This document shows positions 1 through 12,500 of a stretch of DNA of 64,000 bases, piece by piece (the stretch's first letter is position 1; the number at the start of each line of letters is the position of its first letter). The position numbers were made by a program, and so were the translations under genes. The notes beneath the pieces are model-generated. The model was given only the letters and a program-made list of their open reading frames with translations, was not told where the DNA came from and searched no databases. This stretch comes from an uncultured Ignavibacteria bacterium (GTDB lineage Bacteria > Bacteroidota > Ignavibacteria > SZUA-365). The stretch is taken from NCBI GenBank assembly GCA_913061095.1, contig CAJXVM010000001.1, forward strand, positions 248,001 through 312,000, read 5' to 3'.

Positions 1-2348
1 CGCAGTTCACGGGTGCGGCGCTCAAGCGCTTTGATCGCAGCGAGATTCACCCCGTCGATCGCGACACTATTGATGGTCAGGCTATCCGTCCCACAGAGTC
101 GGAACGCCTGCCAGAAATCCTGCGCCATCGGACCGATATACCGCACCGACGGATCCGCGCCGATATAATTCCACTCGGATACCGGAAGCTGCCGGATTTT
201 TTCGAGCAGCACCTCGCCGTCAATGTCACGAAAATTCTCTTTCATGCGCCGATCACTCGGGGTGCTCCATCCAGTCCCCGCAGGGGGCAGATATGCCCAG
301 GTCGACAGGTTCGAACTCGTATAGAGACGGTATCCGCCGGCAAAACGCATGATCATCTGGTTGGGAGCCGAAGCTGAAACCTGGCTCGTTGATGAGTTAT
401 CACCGATTGCGAAGGACCCCGCGTTCCCGGCAGTTCGTGCATACGACCCCATCGCGGTGGAGTAATCACCGCTGGCAGTGGTATTGCAACCGAGTGCGAT
501 TGCACCCGTTCCCCCCGCACTGGTTTTGATTCCGATTGCAGTAGAGGCCTCGCCGGCAGCAACGGATCGAGAACCGCATGCCGTCGCATACATGCCATTC
601 GCTTTGGTAACAAAACCAAGTGCAGTGGATACATAACCACTCGCTGTCGTCTTCAGGCCTATTGCAACGGCATAATTTGCATCCGCGGTCGATTCAGAAC
701 CGAATGCAAGACTCTCAACGCCGGATGCAATGCACGTATTGCCTGCGGCAAAACTGTTCCGACCATTAGCCTGCGTCTGGGATCCGATCGCTACGGCATT
801 TTCCCCGGAGGCGGCACTTTGCGTCCCCAGCGCGCATGATGCCGTACCGTCGGCCACGGTCAAACTCCCTGCAGCAATCGAGCGATTCCCTGCTGCCGTT
901 GTTTGATGCCCGAGCGTCAGCGCATGATCACCACTGGCGGTTGTTTGAATTCCAGATGCAATCGCACAGCGGCCACTTGCCGTCGTCTCAGAACCCATTG
1001 CCAGGGACAAATCGCCACTGGCGATCGTACTATGCCCCAACGCCATTGACCATTTACCTGTGGCCTTTGTCCGACATCCGAATGCGGCAGCAGCCACATT
1101 ACTGGCCTCTGCTGACTCCCCCATCGCAAAGCAATACCTCTCCGAAGCGACTGTCCCGAAACCCATCGCAGCAGAATATAATCCGATATTGTTTGCATCC
1201 CACTGCGAGCTCGTCACATGTCCTGCGCGGAACGCGGCTGCACGGGGGTACCAGTGCATACGTGTACCCGCACCGTGATTCATCACCATCCCCCCCGCGA
1301 ATATTCCGGTAACGAGGAGCCCGTTCTCACCATCGACGTGCAATGTCGCCTCTGGTGATGATAATCCGATACCCATGCGAATACCGTCAAATACAAAGTG
1401 TGACGAGCCTTTCAGCCTACTCGTCCCGTCCCACAATGCAATCAGTCCTGTTGCACCGGAGCCGTTTACACCGCCGGAGGTAAGCTGCGTCCAGCCAATC
1501 GCTGATCCGTCGTAAGCGAGTACTTCGCCCGCGGTCGCTCCGACACTGCTGATTCTGGATGTCGTCACTGCTTCAGGGGCAATTTTGGTCGTTGTGACAG
1601 CATTGTCGGCGAGTTTGGAGCCGGTCACCGCGAGATTCCCCAGCTTTGCCGTCGTCACTGCGAGATTGGCGATTTTCTGTTCGATGACCCCGCCATCGAC
1701 AAGACCCAGCGTCACAGCCGGACCGGTGGGATTCAAAATCGAAATGGATCCGTCGGTATTGTGCAGGCTCACAATGCCCCCGCCCCCGCCCGAGGACGTG
1801 ATGGTGATCGTGCCGCCGTTGGTGCTGACGCTGGTGCCTCCCACACCGACCATTTCGATGTCGCCGGTCAGCTGGTTGAGGGATGTCACCGCGCCGGTCG
1901 CATCCGGTGCGAGTGCGGAGGAAACATCGGCCTGATCGGCACGGGCTGCGTGATCCGCATCGGCCGCACGATCCGCCGCGACTGCGCGCATGGCATAGGG
2001 CGCCGCGGCCAGCTGCGTGCGCGGCTGCAGTTCGGGATCCCCGTCCACAGCGATGCCCAGGTAGTACGGGGCGTCGAATTCAATTGTCAGTGCCGCTGCA
2101 CTGCCGAGCAGGACATTGAACAGTCCGTCTGTTACCTCGACGGTCTGCGATTCCCGCCATAGCGGTGTCGTGGTCGTTCGGTTCTCGTACAGCGCGAATG
2201 CGACGTCATGACTGCCATCCGCAATCGGCTGCCCGTTTGTGTCGGTGAGGATACCTTGGAAACTGATCAGTCGAGGGATCTGTGCGTGTGCGGGGAGAAT
2301 ACTCAACAGGACGAGCATGCATGCCGCAAGCAGGGTCAGGTGCTTCAT
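1..2348 (-). CDS. YadA-like head-repeat surface protein with peptidase S74 chaperone domain (C-terminus off window)
   Basis: An uninterrupted minus-strand frame runs from ATG at 2348 off the left edge: 782 codons with no stop. Residues 1-23 are a signal peptide ending AHA-Q. An N-terminal collar follows (TPLWRESQTV, then 'GIAVDGDPELQPRTQLAAAPYAM'-type text), the usual start of trimeric fibre proteins in this group. From about residue 390 to 650 there are some sixteen 14-residue repeats of the type ASGDYSTAMGSYA, the YadA/Hep_Hag head motif. From about 695 comes the peptidase S74 chaperone-of-endosialidase start, SDRRMKENF, with the later motif YIGPMAQDF. S74 domains trimerise fibres and then cut themselves off at the Ser of SDRR-like motifs. 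An AAAGAGG element lies just upstream of the ATG. Likely a secreted or surface trimeric fibre; its target is unknown. Confidence 0.85.
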   Translation of the reverse strand, partial: MKHLTLLAACMLVLLSILPAHAQIPRLISFQGILTDTNGQPIADGSHDVAFALYENRTTTTPLWRESQTVEVTDGLFNVLLGSAAALTIEFDAPYYLGIAVDGDPELQPRTQLAAAPYAMRAVAADRAADADHAARADQADVSSALAPDATGAVTSLNQLTGDIEMVGVGGTSVSTNGGTITITSSGGGGGIVSLHNTDGSISILNPTGPAVTLGLVDGGVIEQKIANLAVTTAKLGNLAVTGSKLADNAVTTTKIAPEAVTTSRISSVGATAGEVLAYDGSAIGWTQLTSGGVNGSGATGLIALWDGTSRLKGSSHFVFDGIRMGIGLSSPEATLHVDGENGLLVTGIFAGGMVMNHGAGTRMHWYPRAAAFRAGHVTSSQWDANNIGLYSAAMGFGTVASERYCFAMGESAEASNVAAAAFGCRTKATGKWSMALGHSTIASGDLSLAMGSETTASGRCAIASGIQTTASGDHALTLGHQTTAAGNRSIAAGSLTVADGTASCALGTQSAASGENAVAIGSQTQANGRNSFAAGNTCIASGVESLAFGSESTADANYAVAIGLKTTASGYVSTALGFVTKANGMYATACGSRSVAAGEASTAIGIKTSAGGTGAIALGCNTTASGDYSTAMGSYARTAGNAGSFAIGDNSSTSQVSASAPNQMIMRFAGGYRLYTSSNLSTWAYLPPAGTGWSTPSDRRMKENFRDIDGEVLLEKIRQLPVSEWNYIGADPSVRYIGPMAQDFWQAFRLCGTDSLTINSVAIDGVNLAAIKALERRTREL

Positions 2349-4942
<2,594 letters not shown>

Positions 4943-4997
4943 TCGGCCTGCCGCTCCGCCCGTATGGTGCGGTGAAGCAGTGCAGCGATCGATCACG

Positions 4998-5029
4998 AAA
5001 AAGGCAGAGTCCGCGGACTCTGCCTTTTT
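4998..5029. terminator. Bidirectional intrinsic terminator between convergent katG and TonB receptor genes
   Basis: Perfect inverted repeat AAAAAGGCAGAGTCC / GGACTCTGCCTTTTT with a 2-base centre. The A-run and T-run on the two flanks give a U-tract whichever strand is transcribed, so it can serve both convergent genes. Confidence 0.85.
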
Positions 5030-5090
5030 CATTGTATCACCTCATGGATTCGTCATCGCCATGACAGACGTCGCGTCATGAAGGGATATG

Positions 5091-7583
5091 TCAGAATTCG
5101 TCGTCTCCGAAATCACCGCCGTTCCCCGGACTTCGCTGTTCATCCCGACGCGACTGGTTGAGGTTGTAGCGCAGGTTGAGCATGAGGATGGGAGCATCAT
5201 GCAGATGATAGCCGTAGCTTCTGAAATCCGGTCCGAACGATTCGTACTCGCGTTCAGCCGTATTGAAAAGATCGTCAACTTCGAGCGTCGCGGAGAAGCG
5301 GCGGTCGAAGAAATCCTTGCGCAGCGCAAGGTTGGTCACGAAATACCCCGAGCGGCTGCCCTGGGCTGATACCGACGGACTGTTGTAGCGCAGGTTCATC
5401 TGGAAGAGCAGGGTCGGTGTGATCTTGAACGTGTTGTTGAACCGCACGTTCCATGTGAAGCGCTGCTCTGCGAAGGACTGTCCCCTGAGCTCGCCCTCGA
5501 TGCGATAATCATAGAGATTTCCGAGCAGGTAGATATCCCACGCATCGAACGCGTCCACATTGAACATGAGTTCCACGCCCGAGGCACGCTCCTCTCCGAC
5601 GTTCTGCACCTCCCGCAGTGTCACGTTCTCCCGAAAGACGCTGCGTACGTATTCCACCTTGTTCCGCGTAACGCGGTGATATCCCTCCACCGAAATCAGG
5701 TTGTCACCGAGATGCGTCTGATATCCGAGTTCCCAGGCGTCGATGTACTCGGGCTGCAGGTCCGGATTCCCGCGGCGCACGTTGTAAGCATCCATCCAGG
5801 TCAGGAACGGTTCGAGATACCAGCCGCGGGGACGGTCGATGCGACGCGTGTAGCTGGCCATGACCTGTTGCGTTCCGGAGAAGCTGTACGATGTGTGCAG
5901 CGTCGGGAAATAATCCCAGCGGTCGATTTCGAAGGTCGCCGCCGTGTCGGTGACGTCAACGCTGCGGCCGGTGTACTCACCGCGGAGTCCGGCCTGGAAT
6001 CCGAAATTCCCCTCTTCTCCGCGAATGAGCGAGTACAGTGCGTGAATGTTTCGGTCATAGACAGTCGAGCGCGTAAATTCCGGCTGCAGGATGTAGCGTC
6101 CCTGCGCGGGGTCATAATCCGAGAGTGTCGTGTTATCTTCCGATGAGCTAATGCGCGACTGGTAGCCCGACTCCAGGCGGTAGCCGCTTCCGAGTGGACG
6201 CATATAGTCGAGGCGCGACTCGAGCCGCTCGCCGGGTCCGACCTCGGTGGACCGGCGTCCACTGGTGATGATGTCATTGCTTGAGAGCAGTTCGTCGGTG
6301 GTCTCCTCCTCGCCCTCACGGTTGCGGTAGGAGATCTGTCCGCGCAGTTCGTGTTCCTCACCGTTGAAGCGATGCACGTAGTCGAGGTCACCGGAGAAAA
6401 AATTCCCGCCGCGTCCCCGCTGGTTGCGACTGATGTACGTGTTGGTGATGTCTTCCTCGGGGAAGCGTTCGAGATAATCCATCGTGGAATTTCCGGAATA
6501 CTCCCGGTACCCGTAGCGTAGTCCGAGATTCAGATTGTCGCGGCTCGAGAACGGCAGCTCGATACCGCCACGCACATCATATCCCTCCCGCCAGCGGCGC
6601 GAGCGTCCGTCGGCGTCGATGAAAATATTCCCGTCGGGGTTGAAAAAGCGGCTCTCCTCGCGTTCCGTGGCCTCGCGTGTACGCTTGCTGTAGTCAGCAC
6701 CGAAATAGATGGAAAAGTCTTCCGTTCGCTGCGTAAGGAGGAAATCCGCACCGTAGCGATCCTCGAAACCGCCGTTGAGATTGAACACGCCGGTGGTACC
6801 CGCCCTGCGGCCCTTTTTCATGATGACGTTGATGATGCCCGAGACACCTTCAGGATCGTACTTTGCCGAGGGATTGGTGATGATTTCGATACTTTCGATG
6901 GCGCTCGCCGGGATCTGTTCGAGTGCTTCCGAGGCGTCGAGCGTCGAGGGACGTCCGTCGATCAGCACGGTGAAGCTTCCGCTGCCGCGCAGCTGCACGC
7001 TTCCGTCGAGATCGACGGTGACGGAGGGTACATTCTGCAGTACGTCCACCGCCGATCCGGAGGTCGCGGTGAGCTGCCGTTCGACATTGATCACCTTCTT
7101 GTCGATTTCATAGGAGACGGGTGCGCGATCCGCGGCGACCTCGACCTCTTCGAGCTTGATGGGAATGACTTCCATCTCGATATCACCGAGGTTCACGTCC
7201 TTCCCGTCGCGCACGCGTACACCGTCGACAACCCGTCGCTCATATCCCATGAAACTGATTTCTAAATAGTAATTGCCATCGTCGATGTCCTCGATGGTGA
7301 ACCGCCCGTCCGCGCGGGAGATCGTGCCCTGCACCATGGAACTGTCGCTGCTGCGATGCAGCACGACGCTCGCATACTCGATGCTGTGGCCGCTCTCTTC
7401 GTCGATGATGCGTCCGCCAATATCGGCATCCCGCGCCATGGGTGTTTCTTCCGGGACAGTGTTCTGTTTCGCGGGAGATGCGGCATGAGTGGACTCACGT
7501 GGCGAAGCCTGCTGACCGGTTCCGGTGAAAGGAATCAGAAGGAAGAGGATTACGATGGGGATACACAAAAAACGTGTGATCAT
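5091..7583 (-). CDS. TonB-dependent receptor-like outer-membrane beta-barrel protein with CarboxypepD_reg domain
   Basis: 830 aa. Residues 1-24 are a signal peptide. About 54-137 is a CarboxypepD_reg-like beta-sandwich (GRIIDEESGHSIEYASVVL ... GYERRVVDGV). About 140-260 is a plug domain (SGSAVDVLQNVPSVTVDLDG, LRGSGSFTVLIDGRPS, IESIEIITNPSAKYDPEGVS). The remainder is a long barrel rich in aromatic and acidic beta-strands, ending YNLNQSRRDEQRS. This matches the 'outer membrane beta-barrel family protein' subgroup of TonB receptors that lack a SusD partner. Substrate unknown. It lies 120 bp downstream of the acyl-CoA ligase on the same strand and could be in its transcript. No clear Shine-Dalgarno sequence. 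Confidence 0.88.
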   Translation of the reverse strand: MITRFLCIPIVILFLLIPFTGTGQQASPRESTHAASPAKQNTVPEETPMARDADIGGRIIDEESGHSIEYASVVLHRSSDSSMVQGTISRADGRFTIEDIDDGNYYLEISFMGYERRVVDGVRVRDGKDVNLGDIEMEVIPIKLEEVEVAADRAPVSYEIDKKVINVERQLTATSGSAVDVLQNVPSVTVDLDGSVQLRGSGSFTVLIDGRPSTLDASEALEQIPASAIESIEIITNPSAKYDPEGVSGIINVIMKKGRRAGTTGVFNLNGGFEDRYGADFLLTQRTEDFSIYFGADYSKRTREATEREESRFFNPDGNIFIDADGRSRRWREGYDVRGGIELPFSSRDNLNLGLRYGYREYSGNSTMDYLERFPEEDITNTYISRNQRGRGGNFFSGDLDYVHRFNGEEHELRGQISYRNREGEEETTDELLSSNDIITSGRRSTEVGPGERLESRLDYMRPLGSGYRLESGYQSRISSSEDNTTLSDYDPAQGRYILQPEFTRSTVYDRNIHALYSLIRGEEGNFGFQAGLRGEYTGRSVDVTDTAATFEIDRWDYFPTLHTSYSFSGTQQVMASYTRRIDRPRGWYLEPFLTWMDAYNVRRGNPDLQPEYIDAWELGYQTHLGDNLISVEGYHRVTRNKVEYVRSVFRENVTLREVQNVGEERASGVELMFNVDAFDAWDIYLLGNLYDYRIEGELRGQSFAEQRFTWNVRFNNTFKITPTLLFQMNLRYNSPSVSAQGSRSGYFVTNLALRKDFFDRRFSATLEVDDLFNTAEREYESFGPDFRSYGYHLHDAPILMLNLRYNLNQSRRDEQRSPGNGGDFGDDEF

Positions 7584-7703
7584 GAATTTCTATCTGAATC
7601 GTGGATGAACATGAAATGCGTGGTCCGCCCCCACGGTCGGTGGCGTACAGATGCCTAACACGCAAACGGCGTGATTTCATTCCCCGAGTACTGGAAGATG
7701 CTG

Positions 7704-9374
7704 TCAGGCAGAGAGATAGACGTATCGCTTGATCTTCTGTGTGGCGGTTTTCTCGAAGGGATTGCGCTGCTCGACCACCGCATACACCTGGGAAAAGCGG
7801 TTGACGCGCTGGTTGACATAGGCATGCAGATCGGTAAGAATTTCATCGACCTTCTGCTGCACGAAATGGAGGGCTTCTTCTTTAAGATGCGCGAAATGCG
7901 CTTCGATTTCCTCGTAGTTGAGATGCACCATGGCGACGAGGCGGCCCTTCTGCTCCATCACGAGCGATTCGAGCACGTAGCGGTGCGTGTTGATGACGGA
8001 CTCGATTTCCTCGGGATAGATGTTTTCGCCGCTGGGAGTGACGATCAGGTTTTTCAGCCGGCCCTTGATATAGAGGTGGCCGTCGTCATCGAATGATCCG
8101 AGATCACCGGTGCGGAACCAGCCGTCGTCGGAGAAGGCTTCGCGCGTCAGCTCGGGCTCGTTGTAATACCCGCGCATGACGCTTGCTCCCCGCGCCTGTA
8201 TCTCTCCCTCTCCCGTCTGCGGATCCGCGTTCGCGATGCGCAATTCGATCCCTTCCATGGCGGGACCGGTGGAGCGGTAGCGAATCGTCTGCGGATTGGC
8301 ACCCGCCAGCAGCGGTGCTGTTTCCGTAAGACCGTACCCGACGGCATAGGGAAAATTCGCCTCGCGCAGGAAACGCTCAACCTGCGGATCAAGTTTTGCC
8401 CCCCCCACGCCGAAGAAGTGGAGACGGCCGCCGAAGGTTTTCCGCAGTTTCTTTCCGGCGAGACGGTAGAGCATGCGCCGGCCGAAGTCGGTGTTGTGTA
8501 TCTTTCGCATCAATCCGCTTTTCGTGACTTCGGGGAGCACGCGCTGCTTGTATACCTTTTCGATGACCAGCGGCACGCTGAGCATGATGGTCGGTCGCAC
8601 GGTTTCCAGCGCGGGAAGCAGCGCACTCGCCGTGGGCGGCTTCTCGAGGTAATTCACCGAGGCTCCCTGCATGATGGGAAGGATCAGTCCCAGCGTATTT
8701 TCATAGGTATGCGAAAGCGGGAGAATCGACAGGAAGACATCTTCGGGATTGACGGGCTGAATGGTCTGCACCTTCGTCGCGTTGAAGGCGATGTTCCGAT
8801 GTGTCAGCATCACGCCTTTCGATCGGCCGGTGGTGCCGGAGGTGTAAATGATGGAAGCAAGATCGTCTTCTTTCACATCGGCCGTCGCCTCGGTTCCCAT
8901 CGAAGGCCTCCAGAACGGCGCGTAAAGACCGGGTGTCGCGTTTTCTGCATCATCCGGCAGCAGCTCTAGGCTGTCGAGCAGCACCCGTGTGCGCAGACGC
9001 GGAAGGTCGAGTCCTGCTAGTTTCGGCAGCAGACGAGCCGAGATAAAAACCGCATCACAGCTTGCATGCTCGAGGAACGTTGCGATTTCGCGCTCATGGA
9101 AGTCCGGCAGCAGCGGCACCGCCACGGCACCCATTGTCGTGATGGCGAAATAGGCCGCGCCCCAGTTCGGCATATTCCCGCTGAGGATGGCCACGCGGTC
9201 TCCCGGTCGAATACCGGCATGCCGAAGGGCGGCGCGCAGCTCGGCGGTCTGCTCTCGGAGTCGCGTGTAGCTCATCGGCTGCCCTGCGACGTAGGAAAGT
9301 GCGGGCCTGTCGGTGAAGCGCTGGACGCTCTGATTCAGGATCGCGGCCAGCGTGTAGGCTGTATGTTCAGGCAT
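7704..9374 (-). CDS. Long-chain fatty acid-CoA ligase (AMP-dependent synthetase family)
   Basis: Adenylate-forming enzyme that activates a fatty acid to acyl-AMP and then acyl-CoA. Motifs in order: the P-loop YTSGTTGRSKG at residues 177-187 of the 556-aa product, followed by VMLTHRN; YGLTETAP; DGWFRTGDLG; and the hinge/lysine region LYIKGRLKNLIVTPSGENIYPEEIE. The last belongs to the FAA1/long-chain ligase group rather than acetyl-CoA synthetases. The frame extends upstream to 9479, but that extension is arginine-rich and poorly coding. ATG 9374 begins MPEHTAYTLAAILNQ, has an AAGAG element upstream and fits the family start. Cytoplasmic or membrane-associated. The exact chain-length preference cannot be read from sequence. 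Confidence 0.92.
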   Translation of the reverse strand: MPEHTAYTLAAILNQSVQRFTDRPALSYVAGQPMSYTRLREQTAELRAALRHAGIRPGDRVAILSGNMPNWGAAYFAITTMGAVAVPLLPDFHEREIATFLEHASCDAVFISARLLPKLAGLDLPRLRTRVLLDSLELLPDDAENATPGLYAPFWRPSMGTEATADVKEDDLASIIYTSGTTGRSKGVMLTHRNIAFNATKVQTIQPVNPEDVFLSILPLSHTYENTLGLILPIMQGASVNYLEKPPTASALLPALETVRPTIMLSVPLVIEKVYKQRVLPEVTKSGLMRKIHNTDFGRRMLYRLAGKKLRKTFGGRLHFFGVGGAKLDPQVERFLREANFPYAVGYGLTETAPLLAGANPQTIRYRSTGPAMEGIELRIANADPQTGEGEIQARGASVMRGYYNEPELTREAFSDDGWFRTGDLGSFDDDGHLYIKGRLKNLIVTPSGENIYPEEIESVINTHRYVLESLVMEQKGRLVAMVHLNYEEIEAHFAHLKEEALHFVQQKVDEILTDLHAYVNQRVNRFSQVYAVVEQRNPFEKTATQKIKRYVYLSA

Positions 9375-9533
9375 GAATGCTCTTGTGCTGTGAATCGATA
9401 ACATAGCCGGAACCGCGGGCATCACACATAAGATGCCCGTCGCTCGGAAGGGATTCCGCCGTTGCTTCACTCGTGCCACGCAACGGCATCTCCAGAAGGA
9501 AATATCGTCCTCGGCTGCGAATATTCAAAGAAA

Positions 9534-9553
9534 ACGGGGCCACGGGGCCCCGT
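9534..9553 (-). terminator. Intrinsic terminator after the 1666-aa surface protein gene
   Basis: On the minus strand, ACGGGGCC / GGCCCCGT is followed by TTTTCTTTG. It lies about 40 nt past the stop at 9590. Confidence 0.8.
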
Positions 9554-9589
9554 CTTCATGCGTCAGGATCATGCGGTTTGCGAAGGTGG

Positions 9590-12500
9590 TCATTTGAGCA
9601 GCTGCATGCGCTGCGTGCGCACGGCAGTCGGCGTTTTCAGCACGCAGAAGTACGTTCCCGAGGGCAGGTTCGTTCCATTGAACGTAGCACGGTGAACACC
9701 GCTGCTCCCCTGTCCGCGGACGAGGACGCGCACCGTTCGGCCAAGCATGTCAAGTACGAGGAGCTCGGTCGGTCCTTCCTCGATCAGTTCGTAGACGATG
9801 ACGGTTTCAGTGTTGAAGGGATTCGGGTGATTGGGGGCGAGCCGCAGCGTACCGCCGGCATCGAACAATCGGTCACCTCCCTCGTGACAGATACGCAGAC
9901 GCACTTCCCCGTCGATGGTCGTGACATCGACATCCGCTCCGGTCCAGTTGAACTGTTCGATGTGAAGCGTGGTCGATTGGGTGCGTCCAAGCGTCGCGAT
10001 GAACTCGAGTCCCGCGAGGCTGTCTCGCCCGTCGATCAACTGTCCGCCGAATTGGATCACGCGATCGGATCCTTCAATCCAGCCCACCGGAGTATTCCCG
10101 ACAGGCATCAGGATGCTTTTATCGAAACGCAGCTCCGCGGTCCATGATCCGGCCCCGGCGCATTCGAGATATCTGGATGAACGCAGCATCAGCGGAATAA
10201 CGATCCGGTCTCCGGGCGCGGCTTCGATGCGCGGGAGAGCGACGACGGATGTTGCGTTGACGGAACCGGCGTACTTCACACAGAATTCTGCGGTCCCGGA
10301 GCAGCCGAACGCACTGATGACGGAGACGCGGTACCGACCGGAATCCTTCACGGTAATCGTGCTGATGTCGGCGAGTGTACTGCCGTCGGGGAGGTACCAT
10401 TCCACTTCTGCATATTCCTGGTCGAGCCGGAGTTGCGCGCTTTCTCCGCGAACGATCACACTGTCTCCGAGAATGACGGGCCGTGGTTCCGGGTAGGCAT
10501 GCAGCAGCAGCGTATCACGGGCCCTGCATCCACTGTACGCACGTACTTCGAGAATGTAGCGTCCGGGCAGTGAAGCGGTGATGACCGGTCCCTGCAGAGC
10601 ACCTTCCGGTGTATCCCAGCTGCACTGCAGCGTGTCCGATACACTGCGGAGAGAAACGTGATCGCCCGGACACAAACCGTCGGGACCGAGAATCCTCGCG
10701 TCCGGTTTCGGGTCAACCTCGACTTCTGCATATACGGTGTCACAACAGCCCGCCGCAGAACGGACGATCAACGTGTAGACTCCGGCGCGGTCTGCCATGA
10801 TGTGCATGACATTTTCTTCTCGCGTCCCGCCCGGGAAAATCCAGGTGCATACACCCGGCGCGTCACGCACGAAAAGTTCCGTGGCATCCCCCTCGCAGAA
10901 TCGGCGGGCACCTTCGATCGGCGGTGCGATCAACTGTTCCACCGTGACGACGAGGGACGTATCGAATTGACATCCCGTCTCCGTTGAAAAGGACATGCTC
11001 ACGCGATGCACTCCCGCCTCCTGCCAGAGGATTTCCGCTGTCGCGCCGTCACCTTCCAGCCGGAGAACGCCACCGCCGTCGAGCTGCCACTGAATATCCA
11101 ACACAGTACTCCCTGTACAATGATATTCCACAACGCTGCCCGGACAAACTGTCGGCGGTCCATCGATGGACACGTCCGGCCGCGTGTAGTAGTAGACGCT
11201 CACGGTATCACTCACGACACAGCCCCGCGTGGTGGTGACGGAAACGATGTACGTACCCGGCCGGTCCACGGTGATCGTGCGCGTGTCCTCGCCCGTGTTC
11301 CAGGCGTATGCCGTGTACCCCGGTCCGGCATCTAGCTCAGCTGTCGAACCCGGACAGAGCGTATCCTGCGGCGACAGGATAAAGACCGGCGACTCACTGT
11401 AGATGCGGACGGATGTGTCCCCGCGGCAGCCGTTCGTGCCGGTGACCTCCACACTGTACCACCCGGGTGCACGGACCGTAATCATCTGCGTCTGTTCACC
11501 GGTGCTCCAGTCGTAAGCGGCATAACCCGGACCGGCATCGAGCACGGCGCTGCCGCCCGGACAAAGGGTATCGGAATCGAGCCGGATCACCGGTGCGAGT
11601 TCATCCGCGATAGTCACACGCAGCGTCTCTGATCGAGCCGTGCAGCCATAGGCATCCCGCACGTCGACCCAGTAGCGGCCGCTGTCGCTCACCGTGATGC
11701 TTGATTCGCGTCCCTCCTGCCCGTTGCTCCATCGGTAGGACGAGAAGCCCGGTGTCGCATGCAACGTGCCATCGGCACCCGAACAGAGCACCGTTCCTCC
11801 CTCCATCCACAGATCGACTTCCGGACGCGGCCGAAAGACAAGACACACAGGATTGGATATGCCCCGGCAGCCATGACGATCAACTGCCGTGACGGTGTAT
11901 GTACCGGCGGAATCGACGTCAAGGAACGGCGCGGTGGTCACATCGCCGGTGCTCCATTCATAGCGTTTGTAGCCCTCCGTTGCGATGAGGCGAGCGCTGC
12001 CGCCCTCACAGAGGATGCTGTCTCCTGCAATGGTGAGCAGCACCTGCACGCGTTCGTAATATGAAACGCGGATGGTGTCGGATGACCACGTACAGCCATA
12101 CTGATCCTGGACCGACACCCAGTAGAGTCCGGGCCGTGTCGTGCGCATCCGTGGATCGGCCCCATCCATTCCATTGCTCCACCGGTAGTGCGGGAAGCCG
12201 GGTGTCGCGCGGATACTGACGGTATCTCCGTAGCAGCTTTCAGCGGGTCCTTCTGTCCACACGTCGATTTCCGGCCGTTCGGCGATTATGAGCTGCACCG
12301 TATTGGAAACAGTTTCGCAGCCATTGCTGTCGAGCACTGACACGTAGTAGGTTCCGGCGCGATCGACCGTCAGCTGATTCGCTTCTGTCACCTGTCCGGT
12401 GTTCCAGCGATACCGGCTGAAGCCGGCTGTCGCCCGGATCACGGCCGGTCCGCCGCCGCAGAGGACGCTGTCGCCATCAATGGCGAGCTGCACATGTGCA

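Noticed and set aside
390..1180. Regular ~42-bp periodicity resembling an array of DNA repeats or a CRISPR
   Set aside because: The period equals 14 codons of the YadA head motif, units are degenerate at DNA level, and there are no identical repeats with unique spacers.
9374..9479. Extended start of the acyl-CoA ligase
   Set aside because: The extra 35 residues are basic and unlike family N-termini; ATG 9374 has an upstream AAGAG and begins with the conserved TLAAIL region.
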